Notes under the pieces: model-generated
The model's input: the letters and a program-made list of their open reading frames with translations, nothing else
Told to the model about the DNA's origin: nothing
Databases searched by the model: none
Assembly: GCA_012519495.1 (NCBI GenBank)
Contig: JAAYQA010000008.1
Location: 45,278-109,277, forward strand
Direction of reading: 5' to 3'
Length of the DNA stretch: 64,000 bases
Source: Tissierellia bacterium
GTDB taxonomy: Bacteria > Bacillota > Clostridia > Tissierellales > Peptoniphilaceae
Translations under genes and position numbers: made by a program
Shown: piece after piece, positions 1 to 8,299 of the stretch
Layout of the letters: every line of letters starts with the position of its first letter
How positions within the stretch are numbered: the stretch's first letter is position 1

Positions 1-1
1 G

Positions 2-226
2 GATACCGTGAAAGACGGCCTCCTGATTATTTTGCGCTATTATGAAACCTATGGCTGGGATGCGGATCCCGATTCACCGCAGAATCGCCTGCGCAAAATC
101 TTCGAGAGCATTCTTTTCGGAAAAACGCTTGTAGCCGATTCCCTTACGGCATATCTTCAAGCGCTTCGGGCGCTGGATGCGTCGGGAGATTGGCCGGATC
201 CTGAAAGTATTCTTTCACAAAAGTGA
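2..226 (+). CDS. C-terminal fragment of an unidentified protein (possibly aldehyde ferredoxin oxidoreductase family)
   Basis: An open frame enters from the left edge and runs about 74 codons to a TGA at 224-226. The GTG at 8 is in frame but has no ribosome-binding site in view, so this is read as the tail of a gene that starts outside the window. The only suggestive motif is RYYETYGWD, which resembles the YYxxRGWD near the C-terminus of tungsten/molybdenum aldehyde:ferredoxin oxidoreductases; the rest does not clearly fit and the family call is a weak inference. It would agree with the neighbouring LysR regulator of the selenium-metabolism type. The gene converges on lysR and overlaps its 3' end by about 80 bases. 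Confidence 0.4.
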   Translation, partial: DTVKDGLLIILRYYETYGWDADPDSPQNRLRKIFESILFGKTLVADSLTAYLQALRALDASGDWPDPESILSQK

Positions 227-1091
227 AAAACAGGCGATTGGCCGCAGAGTTCTTGTGATCGGAATGGTGCACAAAAAAGAATTCGCGCGGACGGGACAGT
301 GCTTCAATCGGGTAGGCGGTGTAGAGACCTTCCTCCAGTCCCTTTTGCGCTTCCAGGTCGGATACAACGGCCTGCCCCATGCCATTGGCCACCATCTCCA
401 GAATGGAGCGGGTGTCTTCTACATAGGCAATGACGGTGAGATAGTCTTCGGGGAGTCCGGCGTCTTTTAACGCGGTATCCAAAGTGTTTCTTGTACCGGA
501 TCCTTGTTCGCGCAGGATAAAGCGCATGGGCTGCAATTCCTGCAGCTGCCATTCCCTGCCGTTTTTCGGATGTTCGTTCCCGTTGGAAACAAGAACGAGA
601 CGGTCGGAAAAAACGGGATCATAATGCAGCCGCTGCGCCGGGTATTTGGCACCGGTAAAGCCGAAGTCGGTCTCTCCCAAAAGCAGATTGTCGATAACCA
701 TGCGCGAGTCGCTGTCGGTAATGGTGAAGGTCGTCTCGGGATATTTTTCGTGAAACGCCTGCATGAGTTTCGGCAGGATGAAGCGGCGGGGGACTGAGCT
801 CGCAAAAATGCGCAGATGACCCTCCTGCGTGGCGGTGTAGCGCCGGACTTCCGATTTCATGGCATTGTATTCGTCGATAATCCGCTGCGCGTAGCCATGA
901 AACATAAGACCGGCATGCGTCAGGGAAATCTGCTTTTTGGAGCGGACAAACAAATGCACGCCCAGTTCCTGTTCAATGCTTTTGACGTGATTGGACACGG
1001 TTGGCTGCGTGAGGTAGAGGTTTTCGGCAGTGCGCGTAAAGCTTTTTGTCCGGGCTACTTCCAAAAATGTATTCAGCTGTTTTATATCCAT
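144..1091 (-). CDS. LysR-family transcriptional regulator, selenium-metabolism-associated type
   Basis: A 315-residue regulator with an N-terminal winged helix-turn-helix (about residues 1-60, including FTRTAENLYLTQPTVSNHVK) and a type-2 periplasmic-binding-like effector domain (about 90-295). The segment QEGHLRIFASSVPRRFILPKL and the following LLLGETDFGFTGAK match the LysR group often encoded beside selenium or tungsten/molybdenum enzyme genes. The effector is not deducible. Start at 1091 is followed upstream by a perfect inverted repeat (1104-1127) that contains the -10 box, which suggests autoregulation. The last 20 or so residues (Pro/Glu-rich) extend beyond the usual end and overlap the convergent upstream gene. 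Confidence 0.88.
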   Translation of the reverse strand: MDIKQLNTFLEVARTKSFTRTAENLYLTQPTVSNHVKSIEQELGVHLFVRSKKQISLTHAGLMFHGYAQRIIDEYNAMKSEVRRYTATQEGHLRIFASSVPRRFILPKLMQAFHEKYPETTFTITDSDSRMVIDNLLLGETDFGFTGAKYPAQRLHYDPVFSDRLVLVSNGNEHPKNGREWQLQELQPMRFILREQGSGTRNTLDTALKDAGLPEDYLTVIAYVEDTRSILEMVANGMGQAVVSDLEAQKGLEEGLYTAYPIEALSRPREFFFVHHSDHKNSAANRLFFTFVKEYFQDPANLPTHPAPEALEDMP

Positions 1092-1103
1092 AAGACGACC
1101 CCC

Positions 1104-1149
1104 TTATAATCCTTGAGCGGATTATAACAGAAAAAAGAACAATAAACAA
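1104..1149 (-). promoter_or_regulatory. lysR promoter with 9-bp inverted-repeat operator
   Basis: TTATAATCC at 1104-1112 and GGATTATAA at 1119-1127 form perfect 9-base arms around a 6-base spacer. Read on the minus strand the distal arm supplies a consensus TATAAT (1121-1126), with TTGTTT (1144-1149) 17 bases upstream as -35. A dyad on the -10 box 13 bases before the lysR start is the usual place for autorepression. The same site lies upstream of the divergent yitT gene. Confidence 0.6.
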
Positions 1150-1215
1150 ATCTTATGCAAGTGGAAAGCGTGGATTTATCGCGTTTATCCAAAACAATTT
1201 CCGGAAGGAGGCTTT

Positions 1216-2064
1216 ATGCACAAACAAAGTCTGGGCAAACGTATTCTTTTTGTCACCCTCGGTGTATTCATCGTATCCGCAGCACTGCACTGGTTTTTGA
1301 TTCCGTCGAGTTTAGCGGTGGGCGGAACATCGGGTCTGGCGATGATTCTCAATCATTATACGCCGAATATCCCTGTCGGAGCGCTGATCGGGGCGCTGAA
1401 CATCTTTTTGCTGATCGTCGCGTATTTTGTGATCGGCCGGGATTTTCTCGGTCTGACCGTCTATGCGAGCATCCTGATGTCTTTTTATCTGCTGGTACTG
1501 GAATGGTTGTTTCCTGCAAGCGGTGTCATCGTCGATGACCTGCTCCTGAATTTAGTATTTGGAATTCTTATCAGTGCAGTAGGAATGGCTATCGTCTTCA
1601 ATCAGAATGCCAGCACCGGAGGAACCGATATTGTTGCAAAGATTATCAGTCTGTTTTTCAATATCGATATCGGGAAATCGCTGATGCTGGTGGACTTTTC
1701 CATCGCCCTGCTGGCCGGGCTTACTTTCGGCATACAGATCGGTTTGTATGCGCTCTTGGGTGTGATATTAAACTCGTTTATGATCGACGAAATTATCGCC
1801 GGTCTGACGCGCAAGGTCAGTGTGATGATTATTTCTGCAGAACAAAAGGAAATTTTGCGTTTTCTGCATCAGGATCTGGACCGCAGCGGAACCATTTTTG
1901 CGGCAACCGGTGCGTATTCCGGCGCCGACAGGCCTGTAATCATGACGATTCTTTCCCGGAATCAATACATTCAACTGAAACAGTTTGTTCGCAAAATTGA
2001 CCCGTTTGCATTCATGATAGTAAATTATATTCACGAGGTGGAGGGAGAAGGTTTTACCCGATAA
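1216..2064 (+). CDS. YitT family integral membrane protein (YitT membrane domain plus DUF2179)
   Basis: A 282-residue membrane protein of the YitT/YqfU family: about five to six hydrophobic helices in residues 10-190, with the characteristic GGTSGLAMIL and NASTGGTDIVAKI segments, then a soluble C-terminal DUF2179 domain (about 200-282). The biochemical function of the family is not established; transport has been suggested. A strong AAGGAGG site sits 5-7 bases before the ATG. It is divergent from lysR and is followed after about 60 bases by the nqr operon, which has its own promoter, so it is probably transcribed alone. Confidence 0.88.
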   Translation: MHKQSLGKRILFVTLGVFIVSAALHWFLIPSSLAVGGTSGLAMILNHYTPNIPVGALIGALNIFLLIVAYFVIGRDFLGLTVYASILMSFYLLVLEWLFPASGVIVDDLLLNLVFGILISAVGMAIVFNQNASTGGTDIVAKIISLFFNIDIGKSLMLVDFSIALLAGLTFGIQIGLYALLGVILNSFMIDEIIAGLTRKVSVMIISAEQKEILRFLHQDLDRSGTIFAATGAYSGADRPVIMTILSRNQYIQLKQFVRKIDPFAFMIVNYIHEVEGEGFTR

Positions 2065-2065
2065 C

Positions 2066-2094
2066 TTGAGATGAAGAGAAAAAGTAAGTATACT
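2066..2094 (+). promoter_or_regulatory. Promoter of the nqr operon
   Basis: TTGAGA at 2066-2071 and TATACT at 2089-2094 with exactly 17 bases between them, directly after the yitT stop and 32 bases before the nqrB start. Good match to the housekeeping sigma consensus. Confidence 0.65.
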
Positions 2095-2125
2095 GATATA
2101 GAGAAATATCGAGGAGGTGTTTTCT

Positions 2126-3091
2126 TTGCAGGCGTGGTATAAAAAATACTTTACCCCGCAGAAGATGATGCGCACGGTACTGCTGTCCACCCTTTTGCCG
2201 ATTTTGTTCGGGATTTATTTGTACGGATGGCGCGTACTCGCATTGCTTCTTGTTGTCACGGCGGCCGGTGTGGCAACGGAGTTTTTATTTCAACGGCATT
2301 ATAAAAAGAAGATTTCGGAAGCGGTATTCGTTAGCTGCATTCTTTATACATTGACATTGCCGCCTTCTATGCCGTTCTGGATGGCTGTGATCGGCATTGT
2401 ATTCGGACTCTTTTTCGGAAAGCTGGTGTTCGGCGGATTCGGTGCGAATCCCTTTAATCCGGCGCTGGTTGCGCGGGCTTTTGTGTATGTAAACTTCCCG
2501 GAACCCATGACGATTTCCTGGACACAAAACGCGCACGGACTCCCCGGCGGATTTGCACGCTTCCTGCTGCCCGAGATTGACGCGGTCACAGAGGCCACAC
2601 CCATGATCTTATTCAACAATACCGGAAGTACGCAGCCGTTGGGCGATATGATCTTCGGCAATATTCCCGGTGCGATCGGGGAAACTTCCGTCCTTATCAT
2701 CCTGATTGCCGCAGCGTATCTCATTTGGAAAAAGGTGGCTTCCTGGGAAGTCATGGCCGGCGGTGTCGTCAGCTTTATCGTATTGCAGAGCTTTATGTAT
2801 TATGTAGTAGGTGCACCGGTGGTGGATCCTTTGTACGGTCTTGTGATGGGCGGTTTTCTGTTTGCCATGGTCTTTATGGCCACCGACCCCATTTCCTGCT
2901 GCAAAACGAAGGAAGGCAAGTTTATCTTCGGAGCTATTGTCGGCATTGTAACGGTATTGATCCGGGCCTTGTCGCTGTTTAACGGAGGCGCGATGTTTGC
3001 CGTTCTGATTGCCAATACATTCGGTCCGATTGTGGATATCGCCGTACGTGCCGTTAAAAACCGGAAGAAAAACAAGGAGGCGACGGCATGA
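2126..3091 (+). CDS. nqrB: NQR/RNF complex membrane subunit NqrB (RnfD family)
   Basis: A 321-residue membrane subunit of the Na+-translocating NADH:quinone reductase/RNF superfamily, with about eight to nine hydrophobic helices. Family signatures are LTLPPSMPFWMAVIG (about 76-90) and GGFGANPFNPALVARAF (about 103-119). The flavinylation region reads DAVTEATP, with Thr158 the likely covalent FMN site. The length is that of RnfD rather than the 385-415 residues usual for NqrB, because the N-terminal cytoplasmic extension is missing. The start is set at TTG 2126: the GAGGAGGTG at 2111-2119 is spaced correctly for it, whereas a GTG at 2117 lies inside that site. First gene of nqrBCDEF; assignment to NQR rests mainly on the downstream NqrD, NqrE and NqrF. 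Confidence 0.85.
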   Translation: MQAWYKKYFTPQKMMRTVLLSTLLPILFGIYLYGWRVLALLLVVTAAGVATEFLFQRHYKKKISEAVFVSCILYTLTLPPSMPFWMAVIGIVFGLFFGKLVFGGFGANPFNPALVARAFVYVNFPEPMTISWTQNAHGLPGGFARFLLPEIDAVTEATPMILFNNTGSTQPLGDMIFGNIPGAIGETSVLIILIAAAYLIWKKVASWEVMAGGVVSFIVLQSFMYYVVGAPVVDPLYGLVMGGFLFAMVFMATDPISCCKTKEGKFIFGAIVGIVTVLIRALSLFNGGAMFAVLIANTFGPIVDIAVRAVKNRKKNKEATA

Positions 3092-3693
3092 GCAATAAGT
3101 CTTTTATCAAGCCGGTTCTGTTTATGGCCATTGTCACCGTATTGTTTGCGGGCAGTCTGGCTGCGGTCAACTATATTACAAAAGACCAGATCCAGTTCAA
3201 TCAGGATGCCGAACAGCGCCGCAAGATTCTGAACGTATTTGACCGCCTGCCCGAACAGCAGGATGATGCAACGATTGAACAGGTGTTTAACGATATCATA
3301 GTGGAAAAAACCATCGACGGAAAAACGGGTTACGCCCTGGTGGAAAACGGGGAAGAAGTCGCGTATGCACTGGAAGTGGCCGGTTCCGGTCTGTGGGGGA
3401 GCATTGTCGGCTATTTGGGCCTCAACAGCGACTTCACAGAGACCACGGGAATTGACTTTGTGCAGCAGTCGGAAACGCCCGGACTGGGCGGACGGATCGA
3501 CGAGACGCCGTATAAGGAGCAGTTTCGCGGTATCGACATCACAAATGCCCAAAACGGGAATTATCTGGTGAACCGACCTGCGCCCGGCGGCAATATCGAC
3601 GCGATCTCCGGTGCGACACAAACATCCAATTCCGTTATCAATTTAGTCAACGAGGATCTGGCATCCTTCCTGGCGAATCCGGAGGTGAAGTAA
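3088..3693 (+). CDS. nqrC: NQR/RNF complex FMN-binding subunit NqrC (RnfG family)
   Basis: A 201-residue protein with one N-terminal membrane anchor (about residues 8-30) and an extracytoplasmic FMN-binding domain. The flavinylation motif SGATQTS is at residues 174-180, so Thr177 should carry FMN by a phosphoester bond, as in characterised NqrC/RnfG. It is shorter than typical NqrC (about 255) and close to RnfG in size. The gene overlaps nqrB by 4 bases and ends directly at nqrD, so translation is probably coupled. Covalent attachment normally needs the flavin transferase ApbE, which is not in this window. Confidence 0.9.
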   Translation: MSNKSFIKPVLFMAIVTVLFAGSLAAVNYITKDQIQFNQDAEQRRKILNVFDRLPEQQDDATIEQVFNDIIVEKTIDGKTGYALVENGEEVAYALEVAGSGLWGSIVGYLGLNSDFTETTGIDFVQQSETPGLGGRIDETPYKEQFRGIDITNAQNGNYLVNRPAPGGNIDAISGATQTSNSVINLVNEDLASFLANPEVK

Positions 3694-4317
3694 ATGGCTA
3701 AGAAACCCGATGTTCGCGGCGTGATGGAAAAGGGATTGTTTTCGGATAATCCGATTCTCTTTCAGGTTATAGGGATCTGTTCGGCACTGGCGGTTACCAA
3801 TCTGATGCTGAATTCCCTGATTATGGGGATTGCACTTGCCTTTGTAACGGCCATGTCTTCTTTGACGGTGTCGGCACTGAGAAACCATACGCCCAATCAT
3901 ATTCGCATGATGGTACAGGTACTTATCATATCCGCCTATGTTATCCTGGTAGATATTTTCCTGCGGGCTTTTATGCCGGAAATGAGCAAGGCGCTCGGAC
4001 CGTATGTCGGCCTGATTATCACCAACTGCATTATCATGGGACGCGCGGAAGCTTTTGCGCAAACGAATGCGCCGTTTATTTCCATGATCGACGGTCTGGC
4101 TTCCGGCTTCGGCTATACGATCGTACTGTTGGCAATTGCTTTTGTGCGCGAGATTTTAGGCTTCGGCACGATCTTCGGCATGATGATTCTGCCCAATGCC
4201 ACCCGCTGGACGCTGATGGTCATGCCGCCGTCCGCTTTCTTCCTGCTGGGCGTTTTAATGTGGATGGCCAATAATCAGCGCATCAAACGAGAACGAAAGG
4301 GGATGGAACCGAAATGA
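3694..4317 (+). CDS. nqrD: Na+-translocating NADH:quinone reductase subunit D
   Basis: A 207-residue, six-helix membrane protein that clearly follows NqrD rather than RnfE in local motifs: GICSALAVT, RNHTPNHIR and GLIITNCIIMGRAEAFA. Cys29 and Cys112 occupy the same numbered positions as the two cysteines in Vibrio NqrD that help bind the intramembrane 2Fe-2S cluster. The SD-preceded ATG follows the nqrC stop directly. Together with NqrE it should form the membrane core through which electrons cross to the FMN of NqrC. Confidence 0.93.
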   Translation: MAKKPDVRGVMEKGLFSDNPILFQVIGICSALAVTNLMLNSLIMGIALAFVTAMSSLTVSALRNHTPNHIRMMVQVLIISAYVILVDIFLRAFMPEMSKALGPYVGLIITNCIIMGRAEAFAQTNAPFISMIDGLASGFGYTIVLLAIAFVREILGFGTIFGMMILPNATRWTLMVMPPSAFFLLGVLMWMANNQRIKRERKGMEPK

Positions 4318-4904
4318 TTGATGTACATCCGTTAGTCATTTTTGTTGCTGCGATATTTACCAGCAATATGATCTTCAGTAATTTCCTGGGCATGTGTTCT
4401 TTCATTGCCGTGTCCAAGGAAGTGGAAACGGCCATTGGCCTGGGGATTGCCGTTACCTTTGTTCTGACCTTTACCACGGTGTTAAACTATCTGATTTACT
4501 GGAATATTCTGCAGCCTTTCGGCCTGGAATACATGATGTTTATCATCTTCATACTTACCATTGCAGCCTTTGTGCAGCTGGTGGAGATGCTCCTGGAGCG
4601 CTATGTGGAAAACCTCTACTATGCGCTGGGGATCTTCCTGCCGCTGATAACCGTAAACTGCGCCATACTCGGGGTATCCCTGTTCATGGTGTACCGCAGT
4701 TACAATTTCCTGCAAACCGTGGGCTATTCGATCGGATCCGGGATCGGCTGGATGCTGGCCATTACCGCAATGGCAGGCGTCAGAAGCCGTCTGAATCTGA
4801 AGGCGATGCCCGAAGGTCTCGTGGGCGCGCCCATTACCCTGATCATTACCGGAATTATGGCCCTGGCTTTTATCGGCTTTTCCGGTATGGTGCAGATCCA
4901 GTAG
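4314..4904 (+). CDS. nqrE: Na+-translocating NADH:quinone reductase subunit E
   Basis: A 196-residue, six-helix partner of NqrD. Motifs FLGMCSFIAVSKEVETAIG and LGIFLPLITVNCAILG match NqrE closely (RnfA would read differently in the first motif). Cys28 and Cys116 are the expected ligands of the shared 2Fe-2S cluster. The start overlaps the end of nqrD by 4 bases (ATGA). Strong membership in NQR proper is the best evidence that the operon encodes an NQR-type rather than an RNF-type pump. Confidence 0.94.
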   Translation: MIDVHPLVIFVAAIFTSNMIFSNFLGMCSFIAVSKEVETAIGLGIAVTFVLTFTTVLNYLIYWNILQPFGLEYMMFIIFILTIAAFVQLVEMLLERYVENLYYALGIFLPLITVNCAILGVSLFMVYRSYNFLQTVGYSIGSGIGWMLAITAMAGVRSRLNLKAMPEGLVGAPITLIITGIMALAFIGFSGMVQIQ

Positions 4905-4913
4905 GGGGGCCGT

Positions 4914-6002
4914 ATGCAAGAGATACTTTTTACCGCTTTAGTGGTAACCGCGATCGCTTCCGCCCTGGCGGCGGTTCTTACCCTGGCCGACCGCACCGTC
5001 GGAAACTACGGCCAGGTGCAAATGACGATCAATAACGATAAACAGTTCACCGTAGAAGGCGGCAAGACGCTTTTAAGCACCCTGATCGGTCAGAAGGTCT
5101 TTATCCCTTCCGCCTGCGGGGGCAAGGGTTCCTGCGGCTACTGCAAGGTGAAGGTACACGATGGGGGCGGACCCGTTCTGGCAACGGAAAAGCCGATGCT
5201 TACAGAAGAAGAATTGGCAAACGATGTTCGCATCTCCTGCCAGATCAAGGTCAAACAGGATATTCAGATTGAGATTCCGGAAGAACTCTTCAATGTAAAA
5301 GAGTACGACACTACCGTGGAGCGGGTCGAGCAACTGACCAAAACCATCAAACTGCTGCGATTTAATCTGGGCGAAGAAACCATCTCCTTTAAACCCGGCC
5401 AGTACGTCCAGCTGAAGGCACCGGCTTACGAAGGCAATGACGAAGAAGTGTATCGTGCCTATTCGGTTGCCTCCAGTGTCAATGACCCGAATCATCTGGA
5501 GCTTCTGATCGGTTATACCGGGGGGATTGCCACCACCTATGTGCACCAGCATCTGAAGGAAGGCGACGAGGTCAATATCAACGGTCCCTACGGCGACTTC
5601 CACTATCAGGAAGACGACGGCGGTCCGATCATTATGGCAGCGGCCGGTACCGGAATGGCGCCGATTCTCTCGATCCTGCAATACATGGCGGATCACGAGA
5701 TTCAGCGTGAAGCGATCTTCTTTTTCGGTGCGCGCACGATGGAGGATCTGTTCCTGTCAGAAAAAATGAAGGAATTTGAAGAAAAACTGAATTTCCGCTA
5801 TGTGCCCGCCTTGTCACGTGAAGAGTCCGCAGAGTGGACCGGAATCAAAGGACGCGTGCCTGTGGCGATCGACCAGTTTATCAAAGACGGTGCGCCTTAT
5901 TCCGCTTATTTGTGCGGAAGCCCGCAGATGATCGACTCCATTCGCGAGTCGCTTAAAGAACACGGCGTACCCGAAGAAAAGATCTATTACGACGAGTTCT
6001 AA
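4914..6002 (+). CDS. nqrF: Na+-translocating NADH:quinone reductase subunit F (NADH dehydrogenase module)
   Basis: A 362-residue electron-input subunit: N-terminal membrane anchor (about 5-25), a plant-type 2Fe-2S ferredoxin domain with Cys68, Cys74, Cys77 and Cys109, an FAD domain with RAYS at 181-184, and an NADH-binding domain containing AAAGTGMAPIL. It should oxidise NADH and pass electrons through FAD and 2Fe-2S to NqrD/E. Somewhat shorter than Vibrio NqrF (about 407), mostly in the linkers. It is the last gene of the operon, 9 bases after nqrE, and is followed by a hairpin. No nqrA, rnfB or rnfC is present on either side. Confidence 0.94.
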   Translation: MQEILFTALVVTAIASALAAVLTLADRTVGNYGQVQMTINNDKQFTVEGGKTLLSTLIGQKVFIPSACGGKGSCGYCKVKVHDGGGPVLATEKPMLTEEELANDVRISCQIKVKQDIQIEIPEELFNVKEYDTTVERVEQLTKTIKLLRFNLGEETISFKPGQYVQLKAPAYEGNDEEVYRAYSVASSVNDPNHLELLIGYTGGIATTYVHQHLKEGDEVNINGPYGDFHYQEDDGGPIIMAAAGTGMAPILSILQYMADHEIQREAIFFFGARTMEDLFLSEKMKEFEEKLNFRYVPALSREESAEWTGIKGRVPVAIDQFIKDGAPYSAYLCGSPQMIDSIRESLKEHGVPEEKIYYDEF

Positions 6003-6005
6003 CAT

Positions 6006-6033
6006 AAGGAGCGCACCGGCGCTCCTTCTATTT
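6006..6033 (+). terminator. Rho-independent terminator after nqrF
   Basis: AAGGAGCGC (6006-6014), loop ACCG, GCGCTCCTT (6019-6027), then a weak T-rich run (CTATTTTC). A 9-bp perfect stem directly behind the nqrF stop. Confidence 0.65.
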
Positions 6034-6067
6034 TCAAACTGTGCACAGACAGCAAGAAAGGAGTCTT

Positions 6068-6964
6068 ATGATTCCCATTGGAGTATGGCAGGAACTGAAA
6101 GTGGACCGGATCAAATCCCACGGGGCGTATCTGACGCTTCAGCAAGGGACAGAAAACGAGGACATGGACGTTCTGCTGCCGAAAAAGGAAGTCGGGGCAC
6201 GCATGAAGCCGGGCGATACGGTGATGGCTTTTGTGTACCGCGATTCCGATGAAAGAAAGATAGCAACCCTCAGAAAACCCAAAATTGTAGTCGGGGAAGC
6301 AGCCGTCCTGCGGGTGAAGGATATCACCCGGATCGGTGCGTTTTTGGACTGGGGCCTGGAGAAGGATCTTCTGCTGCCCTTTGCCGAGCAAAACGGCAAG
6401 GTGAAAAAAGGGCAGGAGGTTTTTGTTCGCCTGTATGTGGACAAATCGGACCGCCTGGCTGCCAGCCAGAAAATGCAGGGTTTTTTGCAAGCCGATTCGC
6501 CGTATCATGTGGATGATTGGGTGGAGGGACGCGTGATCGGCAGACATCCGAAGATCGGTGCGTTTGTGGCGGTGGATGACAAATACGAGGCGCTTTTGCC
6601 GGAGAAGAATATCTACCGCGCACTGGAGCCGATGACCGCCTTGCGTTTCCGCGTCCAGCGGGTGCAGGAGGACGGTCGTCTGATTCTTTCCCTGCGCGAT
6701 CGGGCGGAGGCCATGATGGATACCGATGCGGAGCAGATCCGAAATGCACTGAAAGAAGCAAACGGATTTTTGCCCGTCGATGACAATACAGATCCCGATA
6801 CGATCCGGAATGCATTCGGCATGAGCAAATCCGCTTTTAAGCGCGCATTGGGACGCTTGCTGAAATCCGGCGAAATCCGCTTTGCGCGCGGCGGCATTCG
6901 CATAAACAACAAAGAAGGAGGCCCACGTGGCAGAAGACAGAATTATCGCAAAGGTAGAAGGTAA
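6068..6964 (+). CDS. cvfB: CvfB-like S1 RNA-binding protein
   Basis: A 298-residue protein of the CvfB family: tandem S1-type OB folds (about residues 1-60, 70-135 and 140-215, with GAFLDWGLEKDLLLPF and VEGRVIGRHPKIGAFVAV) and a C-terminal winged helix (about 235-290). In staphylococci CvfB binds RNA and influences expression of virulence and stress genes; the role here is unknown. The ATG at 6068 is chosen because AAAGGAG precedes it by 6 bases; an in-frame GTG at 6041 lacks a site. A basic tail (GRRQNYRKGRR) overlaps the next gene by 38 bases. Confidence 0.85.
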   Translation: MIPIGVWQELKVDRIKSHGAYLTLQQGTENEDMDVLLPKKEVGARMKPGDTVMAFVYRDSDERKIATLRKPKIVVGEAAVLRVKDITRIGAFLDWGLEKDLLLPFAEQNGKVKKGQEVFVRLYVDKSDRLAASQKMQGFLQADSPYHVDDWVEGRVIGRHPKIGAFVAVDDKYEALLPEKNIYRALEPMTALRFRVQRVQEDGRLILSLRDRAEAMMDTDAEQIRNALKEANGFLPVDDNTDPDTIRNAFGMSKSAFKRALGRLLKSGEIRFARGGIRINNKEGGPRGRRQNYRKGRR

Positions 6965-7667
6965 ACCGGTTTATTTTTCGCAGGTGATGCGCACGATCGC
7001 CGAAATGGGAGAACAGGGCAGAGAGCTGCATTCCGATGAAGGATTTCGGCAGGTAGGAGACGAATTGGTCCATCAGGAACTGTTGCTCCTGGATGCCAAG
7101 GAAAAGAAGCTGGACGCCGATGAAGAGTATCAGAAGGCGGTCGCACACATGAAAGAAGAGCTGCTGAAACAATATGCGATGAACAAGCTCTTGCGTGGCG
7201 TACAACCGGAAGAAGACGAGCTGACAGAATACTACGAGAGCCACAAGGACCGGTTTGGCGGCATGAAGATGAAGGCGCGTCATATACTGGTGGATTCCGA
7301 AGAAAAGGCGGCAGAGATCCTGGAAGAAATCCGGGGCGGCCGCGATTTCTCGGAAGCGGCCAAAGAATATTCGAGCTGTCCTTCGGCTAAAGAAGGCGGG
7401 CATCTGGGCGAATTCGGTCCGGGACAAATGGTCAAAGAGTTCGACGATATTGTGCAAACAGCAGAAATCGGTGTACCGGTCGGCCCGGTAAAGACGCAGT
7501 TCGGCTATCACCTGATTCTGGTCGACAACAGGGACCAAACCGTACCCTCCTTTGAAGCGGTGAAAGAACAGGTTCGGCAGCAATACGGACTCCTGAAACA
7601 GCAGGAAGTGTATATCAACAAAATGAACGAGCTCAAAAAATTGTATAAAGTAGAGAAATTCCAATAA
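6927..7667 (+). CDS. Parvulin-type peptidyl-prolyl cis-trans isomerase
   Basis: A 246-residue foldase. Residues 1-105 form a helical chaperone-like region and about 112-205 a PpiC rotamase domain, with MKARHILV, GGHLGEFGPGQMVKEFDD and FGYHLILV. There is no signal peptide or lipobox, so unlike PrsA this protein should be cytoplasmic. Start at GTG 6927 is supported by GAAGGAGG 5-6 bases upstream, inside the end of cvfB; the 38-base overlap suggests co-expression. Confidence 0.88.
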   Translation: MAEDRIIAKVEGKPVYFSQVMRTIAEMGEQGRELHSDEGFRQVGDELVHQELLLLDAKEKKLDADEEYQKAVAHMKEELLKQYAMNKLLRGVQPEEDELTEYYESHKDRFGGMKMKARHILVDSEEKAAEILEEIRGGRDFSEAAKEYSSCPSAKEGGHLGEFGPGQMVKEFDDIVQTAEIGVPVGPVKTQFGYHLILVDNRDQTVPSFEAVKEQVRQQYGLLKQQEVYINKMNELKKLYKVEKFQ

Positions 7668-7739
7668 AAATCATGCATGATCCGTGGGATACATGTTTGT
7701 TATGGGTATATACGCACTAATACCAAAGAGAGGAGCTCC

Positions 7740-8231
7740 ATGATGAAAAAAGACGAACTGGCCGTATTATCACAAGCCATACTCAATGAGGTAGAGGGGT
7801 ACGAGTTCTACACAATGGCTGCATCCAACAGCAAAGGCGAAAGCAAAGACGCGTTTTTGCAATTGGCGGAAGAAGAAAAGAAGCACGCGGAATATCTGCG
7901 TGACCTGTCCGACAAACTGACAAATTCCGATGAGGAAAAATTGCAGTTTGCCTACGAACTGAATCCGCCCTCACCCGAGATTTACAAATGGGAGAAGCTG
8001 GATGTAAAAGAAGCATCCCTGGCCATGACCGTTTTTTCGATCGGTATGCAGATGGAAAAAGACGCGATCAAATTCTACACCGAAGCCAGAGATAAAACGG
8101 AAGTCGATGAGCTGCGCGAGATCTATCAAATCCTGATCAAATGGGAAGAAGTGCATCTGAACGAATTTACCCAACAGTACAATGTGTATAAAAACGAGTG
8201 GTGGGCCGAACAGAACTTCGCACCGTTCTAA
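7740..8231 (+). CDS. Ferritin-like / rubrerythrin-family protein
   Basis: A 163-residue four-helix protein. The first half has the ferritin-like pattern ILNEVEGYEFY ... LAEEEKKHAEYL and the second repeats it (MEKDAIKFY ... KWEEVHLNEF), giving Glu and His residues for a diiron site. The C-terminal rubredoxin domain of classical rubrerythrin is absent. Family members act in peroxide or iron handling in anaerobes, but substrate cannot be read from sequence. Two ATG codons in tandem (7740, 7743) follow GAGGAG. Flanked by its own upstream gap and a terminator, so likely monocistronic. Confidence 0.82.
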   Translation: MMKKDELAVLSQAILNEVEGYEFYTMAASNSKGESKDAFLQLAEEEKKHAEYLRDLSDKLTNSDEEKLQFAYELNPPSPEIYKWEKLDVKEASLAMTVFSIGMQMEKDAIKFYTEARDKTEVDELREIYQILIKWEEVHLNEFTQQYNVYKNEWWAEQNFAPF

Positions 8232-8241
8232 ACGGCCGGCA

Positions 8242-8275
8242 AAGCCGATCTCGTCGTGACGGGATCGGCTGTTTT
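8242..8275 (+). terminator. Terminator after the ferritin-like gene
   Basis: AGCCGATC (8243-8250) pairs with GATCGGCT (8263-8270) around a loop, followed by GTTTT. Placed 11 bases after the stop codon. Confidence 0.75.
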
Positions 8276-8299
8276 ACTTTATAGAAAGTGTGATACTTT

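Noticed and set aside
4394..5035. Plus-strand frame overlapping nqrE and the start of nqrF in another phase.
   Set aside because: Both overlapped genes are unmistakable; the frame has the odd Arg/Gly/His composition of a shadow.
2066..6002. Annotation as an RNF complex.
   Set aside because: RnfB and RnfC are absent, and NqrD, NqrE and NqrF carry NQR-specific motifs.
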